Part shown: positions 32,480-44,099 of the stretch, in pieces
Position numbering within the stretch: position 1 is the stretch's first letter
How the letters are laid out: the number at the start of each line of letters is the position of its first letter
NCBI GenBank assembly: GCA_011032825.1
Contig: JAADJZ010000004.1
Span: 558,001 to 622,000 of the forward strand
Direction: 5' to 3'
DNA from: Massariosphaeria phaeospora
Lineage: Eukaryota; Ascomycota; Dothideomycetes; Pleosporales
Length of the DNA: 64,000 bases
Program-made: the position numbers and the translations under genes
Notes under the pieces: generated by a model
The model's database searches: none
What the model was told of the DNA's origin: nothing
What the model saw: the letters and a program-made list of their open reading frames with translations, nothing else

Positions 32480-34077
32480 ATGCAGCCCTTCGTCAACGGC
32501 GCCTCGACATCGTCAGCCTACTCCAGCATGTCGTCTCCCGCACCCCTTCTCCGCCCGCCTATCCCAGGCGGGCGTTCGCAAAGCGGCGCTCGCACACCTC
32601 GTCTCGGCCTTTCGATACCCCCTTCGCCGCATGCCAGGCCCGTCGTCAATGGCGCCACGGACGGACAGACCCTGGCTCGTCCGACACCGCCGCAACTGCG
32701 TCTCGCTACGCCCATGGGTACTAGCCATACACCACACGAGGGCCGTCCGCATCCCAAGGGCCTTCCCCCTCTACAAATCGGCACGGGGCTCTCGGCCGGA
32801 GGCTCCAGCGATGCCAGTGCCCACTCGCGCTCAGGAAGCTTCGGCGAAGTTCAGCCGAACGGATCAGCGTCGCCGTACACGGGCGCCCTAGGCTTTCCTG
32901 GTCAAAGAGTCCAGGGCTCAGATCCCATCTCGGCGCTGTCCCAGGGTGGTAGCGATGGTGCCCCGTCCATGGAAAGAGAGAACAGCTCCCACCCGCTACC
33001 AGATCTGGAAAAGATGGCTGCAGAAAAAGGTAGACCGCTGGACGTTGCAGACTTGGACGATGTAGGCTGGAAAGCTGCAAGTGCCAAGGGCTTAATAGTA
33101 GAGCAGGCTAGTCTGGGAGAGGGTGCTGGTGGTGCTGTAACAAAGTGCGTTTTAAAGGGTGCGAAGACGTCTTTCGCACTCAAGGCAAGTCACTCCTCTA
33201 TTCAAAGATCGCAATTGCTAACCGTGGCTGATAGATTATAACTACGAATCCTGATCCCGACGTCAAGCGACAAATCGTGCGCGAATGGAGATTCAACCAG
33301 AAAGTTGCGAGCGACCATATTTGTGCGTATTACGGCGCATTCATGGACGACAGCACGGGCACCATAAGCATTGCCATGGAGTTCTGTGAAGGCGGGTCTC
33401 TAGATTCTGTCTACCGAGAGGTAAAGAATCTCGGAGGACGGACGGGGGAGAAAGTACTTGGCAAAGTAGCGGAAGGTGTTTTGAACGGTTTGACATATCT
33501 TCACTCTCATCGAATCATCCACCGAGACATCAAACCTAGCAATATTTTACTCTGTCGGAATGGCCAGGTCAAGCTTTGCGATTTCGGTGTCTCTGGGGAG
33601 TTCGGAACCAAAGGCGATGCAAATACGTTCATTGGCACTTCATATTACATGGCACCCGAACGGATCACTGGCCAAAGCTACACCATTACCAGCGACGTAT
33701 GGAGCCTGGGGGTGACGCTACTTGAGGTGGCGCAACATCGCTTCCCATTCCCTGCCGACGGCACAGAGGTGAACCCGCGTGCCGGACTCATCGACCTGCT
33801 CACCTATATCGTACGACAACCAATTCCGAAGCTCAAGGACGAGCCAGAGAACGGTATCAGGTGGTCGGAAAACTTCAAATACTTTATAGAATGCTGGTAT
33901 GTCCGCAATCTTAGATTCTTCAGCATTCGCGTACTAACCCATTGCAGCCTCGAGAAAGAATGCCCAAGAAGGGGTTCCCCATGGCGTATGCTTGAGCATC
34001 CATGGATGGTGGAAATGAAGACGAAGAGAGTCAACATGGAGCACTTTCTCAAACAAGTCTGGGATTGGAGGGAGTAA
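32480..34077 (+). CDS. MKK2: MAP kinase kinase of the cell-wall-integrity pathway (Mkk1/Mkk2 type)
   Basis: Three exons, 32480-33184, 33235-33896 and 33948-34077, 498 residues. The first intron has a GC donor (CTCAAG then GCAAGT, ending GATAG). Splicing gives the kinase text [21 protein letters not shown], whereas read-through ends after 18 codons. Residues 1-190 are a disordered Ser/Pro-rich tail with possible docking and phosphorylation sites. The kinase domain has the ATP-binding lysine in FALK, the catalytic loop [11 protein letters not shown] in [23 protein letters not shown] with S/T activation-loop sites, and APE ([11 protein letters not shown]). The C-terminal block is [20 protein letters not shown]. 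This text is characteristic of fungal Mkk1/Mkk2 kinases, which lie between Bck1 and Slt2/Mpk1. Unusually for the family, the tail reads [11 protein letters not shown] where others have a neutral residue series. Confidence 0.93.
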
Positions 34078-34743
34078 TACGACTTGGCCCTGACGCCCGG
34101 TTCGTGGGCGTCTTTTCTACTGCAATGTTCACGCATATTCTGGGACATAAAGCTAGGGTTAAGTAAGAGCCATAGACTGAGAGAGAAGGCAACTCTGCTT
34201 GGATATCCATGACACTGGGTGGAGGACAATGCCATTATATGCATTGGGATGTTGTCGTCAGAGTTCCGACATGGGCTATTGGAACATTTGGATAGCCTTG
34301 CCATTGGCTTGATGGAGGATGGACGAGGCAGGGCAAGAGTCCTGGTTGCTAGTATACTTAGCTGCCCACGAAATGCATTGAAGGCGTTGACTCTGGTACC
34401 TTTGCAGTTCACGCATTCATGCCACTCATGAGACAGCATTTTGATAGCATCCGTTCACCTTATCGATAAAAACCTACCCCTCAGCCCATTTGAGTTTAGT
34501 GCCAAGCTTTCCCCCGAGGTTCTGCCGGAGGCTCATAGTTTTGGAGTCATCTTCGAAGGTTACCTTCGACGCAGCGCGACACCCACACACAGCATATGAG
34601 CCATTGCGAATCGGGTAACGCCTCGGGTGCTGTCAATTTCCCAACGAACGCTTTCTCCCGCTAGACGACGATAAGACTCCGAAGAAGTCTCAGCGACGCC
34701 CTCCAAATACCCCACCACGTCCTAGCAGCGAGCGACGCCCAAG
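34078..34743. other. Intergenic
   Basis: 3' region of MKK2 and promoter of FRS1. No gene or RNA feature recognised. Confidence 0.4.
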
Positions 34744-36777
34744 ATGCCGACTATCGGGGTCGACAAGGCCGCGCTTTTCAAGACTTTGGAGAAGGAGTAT
34801 ACAACTGAAGAGTTCGACGAGCTATGCTTCGAATTCGGGATAGAATTGGACGAGGACACGAGTCAGAGCTCCAAGCCCGAGGATCAGGCGCAGCCGCCTC
34901 AATTAAAGATCGAGATACCGGCGAACCGATATGACATGCTTTGCTTCGAAGGTATTGCACTGAACTTGAGAGTCTTCCTGGGGAAAGAGAAGCTGCCTAG
35001 CTGGACACTCACTCCACCATCCTCGGGAGAGCTGGAGACACTCACAATAAAAGAGGAGGTGAGAAGCCACAGGCATCGAATTGATTAGATGAAGGCGCAT
35101 ATCTGACTTTGTTAGACCATGAAGATCCGTCCCCTTTGCTCTGGCGTTGTGCTGCGGAACATCACTTTCACTCAGGAGCGATACGACTCTTTCATTGCGC
35201 TACAAGACAAGCTTCACCAGAACCTGGCTCGTCAACGAACATTGGTTTCTATTGGAACGCATGATCTCGATAGTGCGTTGGAGCCCGCTCACGTTCGATT
35301 GCTGTGCCGGCTAATAAGAAACAGCTATCAAAGGCCCCTTCACGTACGAGGCACTAGCCCCAGAACAGATTGAATTTGTTCCTCTAAATCAGACTAAGGA
35401 GATGAATGGAAAACAGCTCATGGAGTTCTATGAAGTGGGTCTCTGAGTATCGCATTTGGAGACATGATGCTTACACAAAGCAGAAAGACAAACACCTCGG
35501 CCGATTCTTACATATCATCCGTGACTCCCCCGTCTACCCTGTGATCTACGACTCGAACCGGACAGTGCTTTCATTACCTCCCATTATCAATGGTAATCAT
35601 AGCAAGATCACACTCAACACCAAAAACGTCCTCATCGAGATTACTGCGCTGGATAAGACCAAGGTAGAGATCGTGAACCACATGCTCGTCGCCATGTTTG
35701 GTGGGTATGCAGAGACAATAGAGCCGCTCAAAATTGTCTCCTCGCACAACAACGAATCCAGAGAAGCACCTGATCTGACACCGCGGCAAATGCAAGTCGA
35801 AGTTGACTTTCTCAATCAAGTCACCGGCCTAGATCTAGCTCCGCCCGAGATATCGAAAGCGCTCGCACGCATGGGCTACACAGTGTCACCTGCTTCGGAC
35901 AGCAACCTACTAGATGTCTCTGTTCCTATCACGCGAGCAGATGTCCTTCACCAAGCCGACGTCATGGAGGACTATGCTATTGCTTACGGTTTCAACAAGC
36001 TTCCACGGGTTTATCCCAACAAGTCTGCTGCAGTGGCAGCGCCGTTACCCATCAACAAACTCGCTGATGTTGTGCGCCTTGAATCAGCCACCGCTGGATG
36101 GACAGAAGTCATGCCTTTGATTCTCTGTTCGCACGAGGAGAACTTCGAATGGCTCAACCGCAAAGACGACGGCAAGACGGCCATCAAGCTCGCGAATCCT
36201 AAGACAGCTGAGTATCAAATCGTACGGACATCGTTGCTCCCAGGTCTGCTCAAAACCATCAGTTCGAATAGACATCATGCCGTACCCATCAAAGTCTTCG
36301 AAGTGAGCGACGTTGGTTTCATTGATCTAGCGCAGGAGCGGAAGAGCCGGAACGAACGTCACTTTGCGGCTGCTATCATGGGCAAGACCAGTGGATTCGA
36401 GCAAGTGCATGGCTTGTTGGATAGACTGATGATGATGCTGAGATCCGTGTTCATCACCCGGGAGGATGGCCTGAAAAACGATAAATTGGAGGGTTATTGG
36501 ATCGAGGAGTATGATGGTAAGAGGTCGGTCTCTAGATAAGACTGCAAATTACTGACAGCTATAGATCCTACTTTCCTCAAGGGCCATTCCGCTGCCGTCA
36601 AACTGAATATTGCTGGCAAGCATCACACGATTGGCGTTTTTGGCATCTTACATCCGTCGGTGCTGCAAAAGTTCGAATTACAGTAGGTGGTGACAGGCAT
36701 TCTCCAGATAAACTAAAACTGACGCACATAGATACCCCGTTAGCACGCTGGAGTTCAATCTCGAAGTCTTCCTGTAG
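34744..36777 (+). CDS. FRS1: Phenylalanyl-tRNA synthetase beta subunit, cytosolic
   Basis: Six exons: 34744-35058, 35116-35272, 35325-35434, 35484-36516, 36565-36682 and 36732-36777, 592 residues, close to the family length of about 590. The introns are 57, 52, 49, 48 and 49 bases. Recognisable blocks: [15 protein letters not shown] at the N-terminus, [50 protein letters not shown] (formed across intron 2), [11 protein letters not shown], the B5 domain ([14 protein letters not shown]...ALARMGYTV), [20 protein letters not shown] and the terminal [14 protein letters not shown]. The beta subunit pairs with Frs2 (alpha) to charge tRNA-Phe in the cytosol. What look like frame breaks after HDLD and MEFYE are introns, not lesions. 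Confidence 0.93.
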
Positions 36778-37386
36778 ATGCTCGTCTTAGCAGCCCCCAA
36801 AATCTTCGAATCAAAATAACTCGATGCAACCTTATCAATTGATGCGATGAACAGTTTTTCGACTCGTACAATCTCCATGCCTATATCTTCTATGTTCACT
36901 TCCACTTTTCAATTATACCAGATCAGTCACTCACAGCTTTCCAACAGCCCACACTACACTCATGTACCTGCCAAACCAAGCGATAAAAGCAATCGCATGA
37001 CCAGGTACGTGAAACCCGGATCAAGCCTGCACATCGCGAAACGTCCGTATCTGCGTGTCTTAGTGGCCATCAGAAGTTAGCTGCGTTTTATAGGCTGAAC
37101 AGGTCATATTGCAACCCCAAACTTGCGGACCGCTGCGTCTCGGCGATGTACATCCCGCATGTGGCACAGCACTCCCCCCTGCGGGCGCGTAATCGCCCAC
37201 GACCCAATAACATCACGAGGTTTATCTAGCACTGGACATTCCAGATACTGTTAAGTCCCCGGATGTTAGTCCCCGGTGTTCTTGTTCGTCTCACAAACTT
37301 CACCCTCTTTCACCGATTACGCTCGATTTATCTGTCGCACTAACATTAGACCTCCAAACGCAAGTTTATTGTACCCTCACGACACT
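36778..37386. other. Intergenic
   Basis: No supported gene. The region contains the FRS1 3' end and the promoter of the sacsin-like gene. Confidence 0.4.
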
Positions 37387-40300
37387 ATGGGTGACAAAAC
37401 ACTGTCAACAATTGCAAAATATAAAGAAGTGCTGGAAAGACTCGGCGATGGCGAGCCGACCTCTGCGCTTGAAGCGAAGGCTGTTATAGAAAGCATTAGG
37501 GCAGACAAGGGCCATCTCGATGACGAAACACTGCAAGACTTGCAGTCCATACGAGATCGAAGCCGTCAAAATATTCTGCGAATAATAGAGCTGAAACGAG
37601 AAACGGAGGCCGCTTACACGAAGAGGTTCGTCCTTGTCAAACATCATGTATTGCTTTCATTAACTTTTACGCAGCATTTCGGAGCAGCTATACTCGTCGA
37701 GATACCGTTTCCTTTACGAACTCGTCCAGAACGCTGATGACTCGCTATACTCGAGAGCCCAACAAAATAAGGTAGTTCGCTTCATGCGTTTCAGAATCGC
37801 GCCTTCGGAAATGACAATAGAAACAAATGAGGATGGATTTACCCGGGCCAACGTCGAGGCCATATGTGCGACAGGCAAAAGCTCCAAGAAGGCCTCAGTT
37901 CTCGACAATCATATTGGGGAGAAAGGCTTCGGGTTCAAATCAGTCTTTTCCGTTGCCGAAAACGTACACGTACAGTCGGGCGTCTGGTCATTCAGATTCG
38001 AACATCGACGGGGAGACAATGGACTCGGAATGGTAACCCCCTTGGAAGCCAAATCCGAAACATTACCCCACGGAGTCACCACTAAGATAACTTTAAGCTT
38101 CTCTCAAACGACGAGGGTAGAGTATCAAAAACTCCTCTATGCAGTTGCGGAGCTGCCTGATACCACAATCTTCTTTCTACATAGGTTGGAGAAGATTATC
38201 TTTCACACCACAAGTCAAACTTATGAAACGAAAACGATCATCCGGAAGCTTGATATGCGCCCAGCCGGAACAGTTGACATAACAAAAACATCGACAGTAC
38301 GGATCGGGACAGAAGTTACATCAGAGAGCGAAACAGGCGCATACCACGTTTTCACCCATATTGTGAACGGCATGCCTTACGATGAACGGCGCAAAGGTCG
38401 CACAACGTCAAAAGTGGAACTAGCGTTTCCTATAGACGTCGTGACTAGGCAACCCAAGCTTTCAATACTTGGACAGTACGTTTTTGCATACCTTCCTCTT
38501 CAACGTTTGCCCCGGTTGAACGTAAGTGAAGATCAATACCCCAGCCATGCTCTGAGCCTAATCTTTTACGTTTAGTTCATTATCCAATCCGATTTCATCA
38601 CATCAGCCAGCCGCGAAAGCGTCATAGACTGTACCTGGAACGATGCAATCCGAGATGGGGTGGTTAAGACTTTTACACAGGCCGTCTCTACATTCGCTTG
38701 CGGAACCCACCCTTTGAGATATGCTTGGCTTGCATATCTGCCGGGTCAGCCAATAGAACACCTATGGAGATCATTGTATTCCGATATCATCGAGCAATTA
38801 CGTAAGATGCCAGTGCTACAGACCTGGGAACGTCGGCAATGGAAATGTCCTCATCAGCTAGGACGAGTGACATATGAGGCCAAGCACAATGGTGAACCAC
38901 TTTTCGGAGATCTACCGGAGGAGCTATATTTGGCTCCAGAGTACGATGAACAATACCAAGGGACGCTTACCGATCTGGGTGTTAGAGTGATAAAATGGGG
39001 CGAGCTAGTAGACCGCCTAGAGGCGGATATTGTCAGGTCAGATTCGAGATACCGGCGAAACTCCCCGAAAGGACTCTGGCACTGGACATGCGCTATTAGG
39101 CTTCTGGAATTATTTGACCGCAACGGCCTGGGTGGGATCAAGCAAAGAGTAAGACGGCTGGCAATAATACCGTTGACGGGAGGACGTCGATGGACCGCAG
39201 TAACAACATACCAATCTTCCAAGATCTATTTTCCAACCGATGGATCAGTCCAAATACCAGAGGATCTTTCTTTGAGATTGGTAGATTTAAATGCTGCATC
39301 CGATCCGACAAGGAGAAAGCTGTTTACAAAACTGGGTGTCGAAGAATGCCCGAGAGAGATGGTACTGAAGCAGATTGAGGAAACACACAATCGACAGTCG
39401 CAACCGTCAATATTTGGGGAGTCAAAGTCCAGGCAGCTACCCGGCGATGCATTGGCGTGGTTATCGCATTTCATCTACCTGTTCAACTTCCATCCAAAAT
39501 ATGAGTCTATAAGGCTATGGCTCTGGGTGCCAACGGCATCCGGAAATCTTGAACGTACACAAAGCACGCTCTATTTCCTATCCGACAAAGAGTACGACGC
39601 ACAGGAACTTCTTCCCTTAAGTTTCGCGACCGAACCCAACGACACAATTTCTTTTATCAAACATTCCCTGGTAACAGCAGGCTCACCTAACGATCGACCA
39701 CAGAACCTATCTTGGGTGGAGTTTCTGCAGCGAGCTACTGGCGCTCGATATCATCCCTCGCTTGTCCAAAAAGATTCTTCCGGTTGCAAGTTGTCACCAG
39801 TCGCGCTTGCTGTACTCAAACATAATCCGGAGAAGTTCGTAGGGTTGTTGAAAGCGCACTGGTCTGAGTACCAACCAGAGATACACCATGTTTCGTCCCA
39901 ACTTTCAGACTGTAAAGTCCGCTGCGAAAACGGGAAGCTTCAATCTCTCCGTTTCTGTTACCTACAAACTATTGATATCCAAGCGCAGCTGCAAGCATGG
40001 AACTTGAAATCAGAGTTATCACTATTGAAGCTTCCCAATCCGATCCTTTCTCGGTCCGACGAAAGAGACTGGCAATTTCTCGAAGATGTTGGGGTTCGGA
40101 CAACTCCGGTTATTGAGTTTTACAGACTTGTTTTACTCGAAATGTTTAGAAAGCAGACATTAAAACAGGAGCATCTCATGGAGGTTTACAGATGTCTTGC
40201 AAGACTCGCCTCTGTGCAGAATCAAGAAGAGCTACGGTATGTATTCCCGGTTATGATCTCCGTTATGCTAATACTCGAAAGTCGGATTTTCGATGAGTAC

Positions 40301-42808
40301 AAATTGATACAAGTGAAGGCGCGCGATGGAACTCGCTCTGTGACTCTTCATGAGTGCATTTGGGATGGTCCGGATTTTCTGATCAAGAGATATGTGGTGC
40401 ACCCATTCTACAAATCCGACACGGAGCTCTCGACATTGTTCCGAGTGTTCCTAGGACTGCGGGACTACGTCGTTGAAGATGTCCTCAGCAGCCTCAACGA
40501 ACACGGAAATCAAAATGTAGAAGAGGTCTACAAATTTTTGGAAACGACCGTGCGAGCTGCAGCAGAGTGGAAGGTCGTGAGGTAAGTTTCTACATTTAGT
40601 ATCTGGTGACATGACTCATGCTACCGTAGGGAAGCATTTCAAGGGAAAAAGCTCGTGAGAGGCGATGACGGGGACTGGTATACTCTTGATTCTTGTGTAT
40701 GGAAAACCCCTTTCGCTCTTTCAGGATACCAAGATTTGTCCAAGACTTACCCAGATCTGGAGAAGTTCTTTGTCGAACGACTGAAGGTCAAGACTGCTAG
40801 CCCGAGCATGCTGATCCGCGAATTAAAGACCTTGGTAATGAGACACGAGCCGATAATAGATGAGGTGCGTCAACGACAAGTAAACATTGGACTAATGCTT
40901 GCAAGAGGGGGCACGGACTCGGATGTAGTCGCAGCTTTGGACGCCCTAAAGACGATAAAGTTTCTACCAAAGAAACGCAAAGACGGTATCTTGGAGCTTG
41001 TTGGCCTTGATGATGATTTCGCGATCCTCGACCATGAACGCTATGGCACAGCGTTAGCCAGTTACGGTGTACTTCTGGATTTTAGTCTTTCCGAGTCGCA
41101 GATCATGGATAATTTCTTCCAGCGCTTGGGGCTATCTCGCCGATACCTATCAGTAGCGGTGCAAGAAGTATCGGCCGTCGGCGAATCGTTTACTGAAAGC
41201 GAAATGTTAGGAAAAGAAGTGAGGACTAAGGCATATGCGCTATTTTGGTAAGTGTTCCGGCTTCAGTCAACGATAGACTTTTCTCTGCTACTACCTAATG
41301 CTTTGCCCGATGCTAATTAGTACCAGTTGTGCCTCCAAGTACAAGAGCGTCAAGGCTCTGCGCGGTGACCGGCAGGTGTTCGACCAGCTCTATCAAGCCG
41401 AGGTGTATACGACGAATGACATCTCTACGCAACTGGTCCTACAGCTCAACAACGAGTCACTTAGGGTACACTCCGATAGAGCATATCTTCACCATGAGAT
41501 ATTGGAAGGACAGCTCAGGATTTATGTACCTGAAGACCCGCGGCAACGTAAAGCTTGCTATAGGTCACAGCTTCCGAAACTCCTAGCGAGCATACTTTCA
41601 GTTTCGTCTGAAGCAATCCACGCCATCGCACTTATCTTGAGTAATCCCGAAAGAGACATAGACGACGTTATGCTAGAACAAGATATTGCCAATGTGGACT
41701 GGATTGATAAACTTATTATTGGAGGGCTATACCCGACAGACGAAGGACCGAGCACCCCTCAGCCTCAACTTGATAGTCATCGGGATCGCTCCGAGAACGA
41801 AGATTCTCCGGAATCTTCTACGCCCTCCGGATGGAGAAGTTTTCGAGGTGCGCCCGCATCTGTCGCTTCCGAGAGCATCCAATCTAACCGTACATTAGTT
41901 GAAGATGATACAGAGACAGAATTTGCAACACCCAACATACATAATCCGCCGCCACATCAGTATGAGAGGCTTATCGAACAGGTTGTTCGAAGTGCGCAAA
42001 GGTCACGCTACCGAGAGACACGACCCCACACCAGCCGCGAGGGGGATATTCCATCGGCTCCAGCAGATGATGAACAGGATGTGAATGCGCTAGACCATGA
42101 AAGGACATTCGGCAACCGTGATGGGAATCAAATGGGACACGATAAAAGAGTTGGCGCCGCAGGGGAGTTATATGTAAGCAACATCTGACGAATGCGTCAT
42201 TCATATCACCACTAACCTCCCCACCTAGGTTCATGAACTACTTGCAGGTCTGAATCTTCCAAACTACACCCGCGAAAACTGGAGAAGCACTATTCGAGGC
42301 GAAGTCCAAGTGCACAGTCGGTACTCAGATATGAACAACTGGGTCGGCCGCGAAACTACAGACATTGTCTACACCGACGAAACCGGCGACTTGACGCAAT
42401 ATCTCCGCGAGCACTGCACCGGCGGATTCCCAGACGGCATTGCTACGAACCGCGATCACGCAGCTGAGCCGATCGAGTACTTTCTCGAAGTCAAGACCAC
42501 GACGGGTGCGTGTAACACGCGATTTTACATGAGCGACAGCCAGCATAAACGCGTAAGTGATATCTCCTCCTGAATGACAATTATATTGCTCTGTGGAAGA
42601 TGCTGACTATGATCCGATGAAACAGATGCAACGCCTCGCCGTGAGTGTGATGAACCGACCCGATCGCATCTACGTCATCCTGCGCGTTTTCAATCTCGCG
42701 TCGCCGGATGTCGATGTCAAGATCTTCGTTGATCCGTTGCGGTTGAGGGGCAGCGTTGTCGATTTCGAGGTTGGGACGTGGTTTGGGAAGACGAGGGATG
42801 GGGTTTAG
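37387..42808 (+). CDS. Giant sacsin-like HSP90-type ATPase with NO VEIN C-terminal domain
   Basis: Seven exons: 37387-37625, 37675-38521, 38576-40581, 40630-41247, 41327-42173, 42229-42552 and 42626-42808, 1,687 residues. The introns are 48-79 bases. The first in-frame ATG is MGDKTLSTIAKY. Residues 1-80 are helical. A GHKL (Bergerat) ATPase fold follows: N-box ELVQNADDS, NEDGFTRANVEAIC, and HIGEKGFGFKSVF (GxxGxG lid), the form found in sacsin and plant NO VEIN. About 1,000 residues of all-alpha/beta text without named domains come next, then a disordered acidic/serine region (about 1,380-1,480). The C-terminus is a NOV_C/DUF3883-type PD-(D/E)XK fold (GAAGELYVHELLAGL, IEYFLEVKTTTG, FYMSDSQHKRMQRLA, YVILRVFNL). 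The exon 5 acceptor can be TTAG or TACCAG, six bases apart, both in frame. Role unknown; its third codon positions are AT-richer than those of the core genes. Confidence 0.85.
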
Positions 42809-43228
42809 GGGTACGATGGGGGGCTTCGCGATTTCTTTGGGGTTGGCGTTGTATTTCGGCAATTGTATATATTGGCTTATAAGCACACCATCGACATATT
42901 CTCTCGCTTTTGAACAACTTCTAGTATGCCTCCGTAGACCAAAGGATTTACCGTACAGAGTGTGGAACATGCTCAGTTCAGTGTACCAAGGCCGGAAAGA
43001 GGAGGTGGTTGTCGACCGTTCCAGTACGGAGTTAGCTTAATTGGAAATGCTACCTCGCTAGGTAGCTCAAGAGTTTCGGGGTCAGGAAGTGAAGTGGCTG
43101 GGTCTTTGGTAGTATATCGTCTTTGGTGGACTGATCTCACATAATCTCTGCTGCCAAGTAAGAGACCTGACTTTCATCACTTCACTAGCTGAAATATGCA
43201 CCTTATTGAAGCTACAAGGGGTACTCCT
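42809..43228. other. Convergent intergenic stretch
   Basis: Between two converging genes. I see no feature. Confidence 0.4.
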
Positions 43229-43891
43229 TCACCAAAAGCTACTTTGGGAGCAACCCATAACGGTCACTAAGCATACCGCTCTAAGCATACCGCTCCTGCT
43301 CCCTTTACCCTTCTTCGGAGTCCTCACAACCTTTCCCTCTGCGAACTCGCGATCTTCGCGCTCGTCTCTCGCACGCTCAGCTGCTTTATCCACTTCCGTG
43401 CCGGGCTTATGGATACGGCCTACTTGTTTCGCGTCCAGCGCAGCTTTTGTACCGAGTTTCCGCACGGGCTTGAGCTCTGCTGGCTTTAGGATAGGTGAGA
43501 TTGATTTGCGACGGCTTGGCTGTGCGGGGCGACGGATGCGGTTGGAGCGCCGGGGTGGTTCTTCGTCGGAGCTTGAGGATGGCTCGGTTGCTGGGGGAAT
43601 AATGTTGCTGCTTTGCTCGTCGCCGGATTCGTTGGAGTCATGGTGCTCTTCATCTTCTAGATCGTTGCGCTCGGTTTCCTCGACATCTGGGTCGCTCTCC
43701 CGCTCAGAGCCCGCGAGTTTGTCAACTTCGTTGCTTTGCGAGGTACGGATGAACTTACTAGGGCGCTTGGCGCTCTTCTTTGATCGAGTTGGTTGGTCAG
43801 TGTTTTGGGAAGTATCTTCAATGAAGAGAGTATCTTCCTCATTATTTTTGACCTTCTTCAAGGTACTTGAGTCGCGTTTATGAGATGCCAT
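43229..43891 (-). CDS. Charged, disordered nuclear-type protein
   Basis: Single exon as modelled, 220 residues from ATG at 43891-43889 (the open frame begins slightly earlier at a TTG). Composition is extreme: basic blocks (KKSAKRPSKF, RRSNRIRRPAQPSRRK, TPKKGKGS), acidic blocks (ESDPDVEETERNDLEDEEHHD) and serine runs. It has the look of a chromatin- or nucleolus-associated disordered protein; no domain is recognised. RRSNRIRRP resembles an AT-hook or nuclear localisation signal. A perfect 14-base tandem duplication at 43267-43294 lies in the last 22 codons and shifts the frame, so the present C-terminus (from RAVCLV onward) may be new. GTATG in both copies also offers splice donors, so the 3' end is uncertain. 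Confidence 0.5.
   Translation of the reverse strand: MASHKRDSSTLKKVKNNEEDTLFIEDTSQNTDQPTRSKKSAKRPSKFIRTSQSNEVDKLAGSERESDPDVEETERNDLEDEEHHDSNESGDEQSSNIIPPATEPSSSSDEEPPRRSNRIRRPAQPSRRKSISPILKPAELKPVRKLGTKAALDAKQVGRIHKPGTEVDKAAERARDEREDREFAEGKVVRTPKKGKGSRSGMLRAVCLVTVMGCSQSSFW
43267..43294. repeat. Perfect 14-base tandem duplication in a coding frame
   Basis: CTAAGCATACCGCT occurs twice with no gap. Because 14 is not a multiple of three, it changes the reading frame of the minus-strand gene that contains it. Confidence 0.9.
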
Positions 43892-44099
43892 GATCAAGGA
43901 TCTGCGGGTGAGACGAGGAGATTATTTAAGGCATATACGAGCCTATTTTATGGTTCTTTATATATCGGTAGAAAAGTGCTCGTGGAAAGCTCAGGTGCTT
44001 GGATGTGGCACATGTGATGGGAGGATGACTCCGTTGATAGAGCACTGTTGCCGTTAAGTGTTTTCCCTGACGGTATGCTTCATGAATAAACACTATACC

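Noticed and set aside
35273..35483. Apparent frameshifts in FRS1
   Set aside because: Both are explained by short GT-AG introns (52 and 49 bases) that restore family text.
36678..36905. 75-codon minus-strand frame at the end of FRS1
   Set aside because: Overlaps the last FRS1 exons and has no family character.
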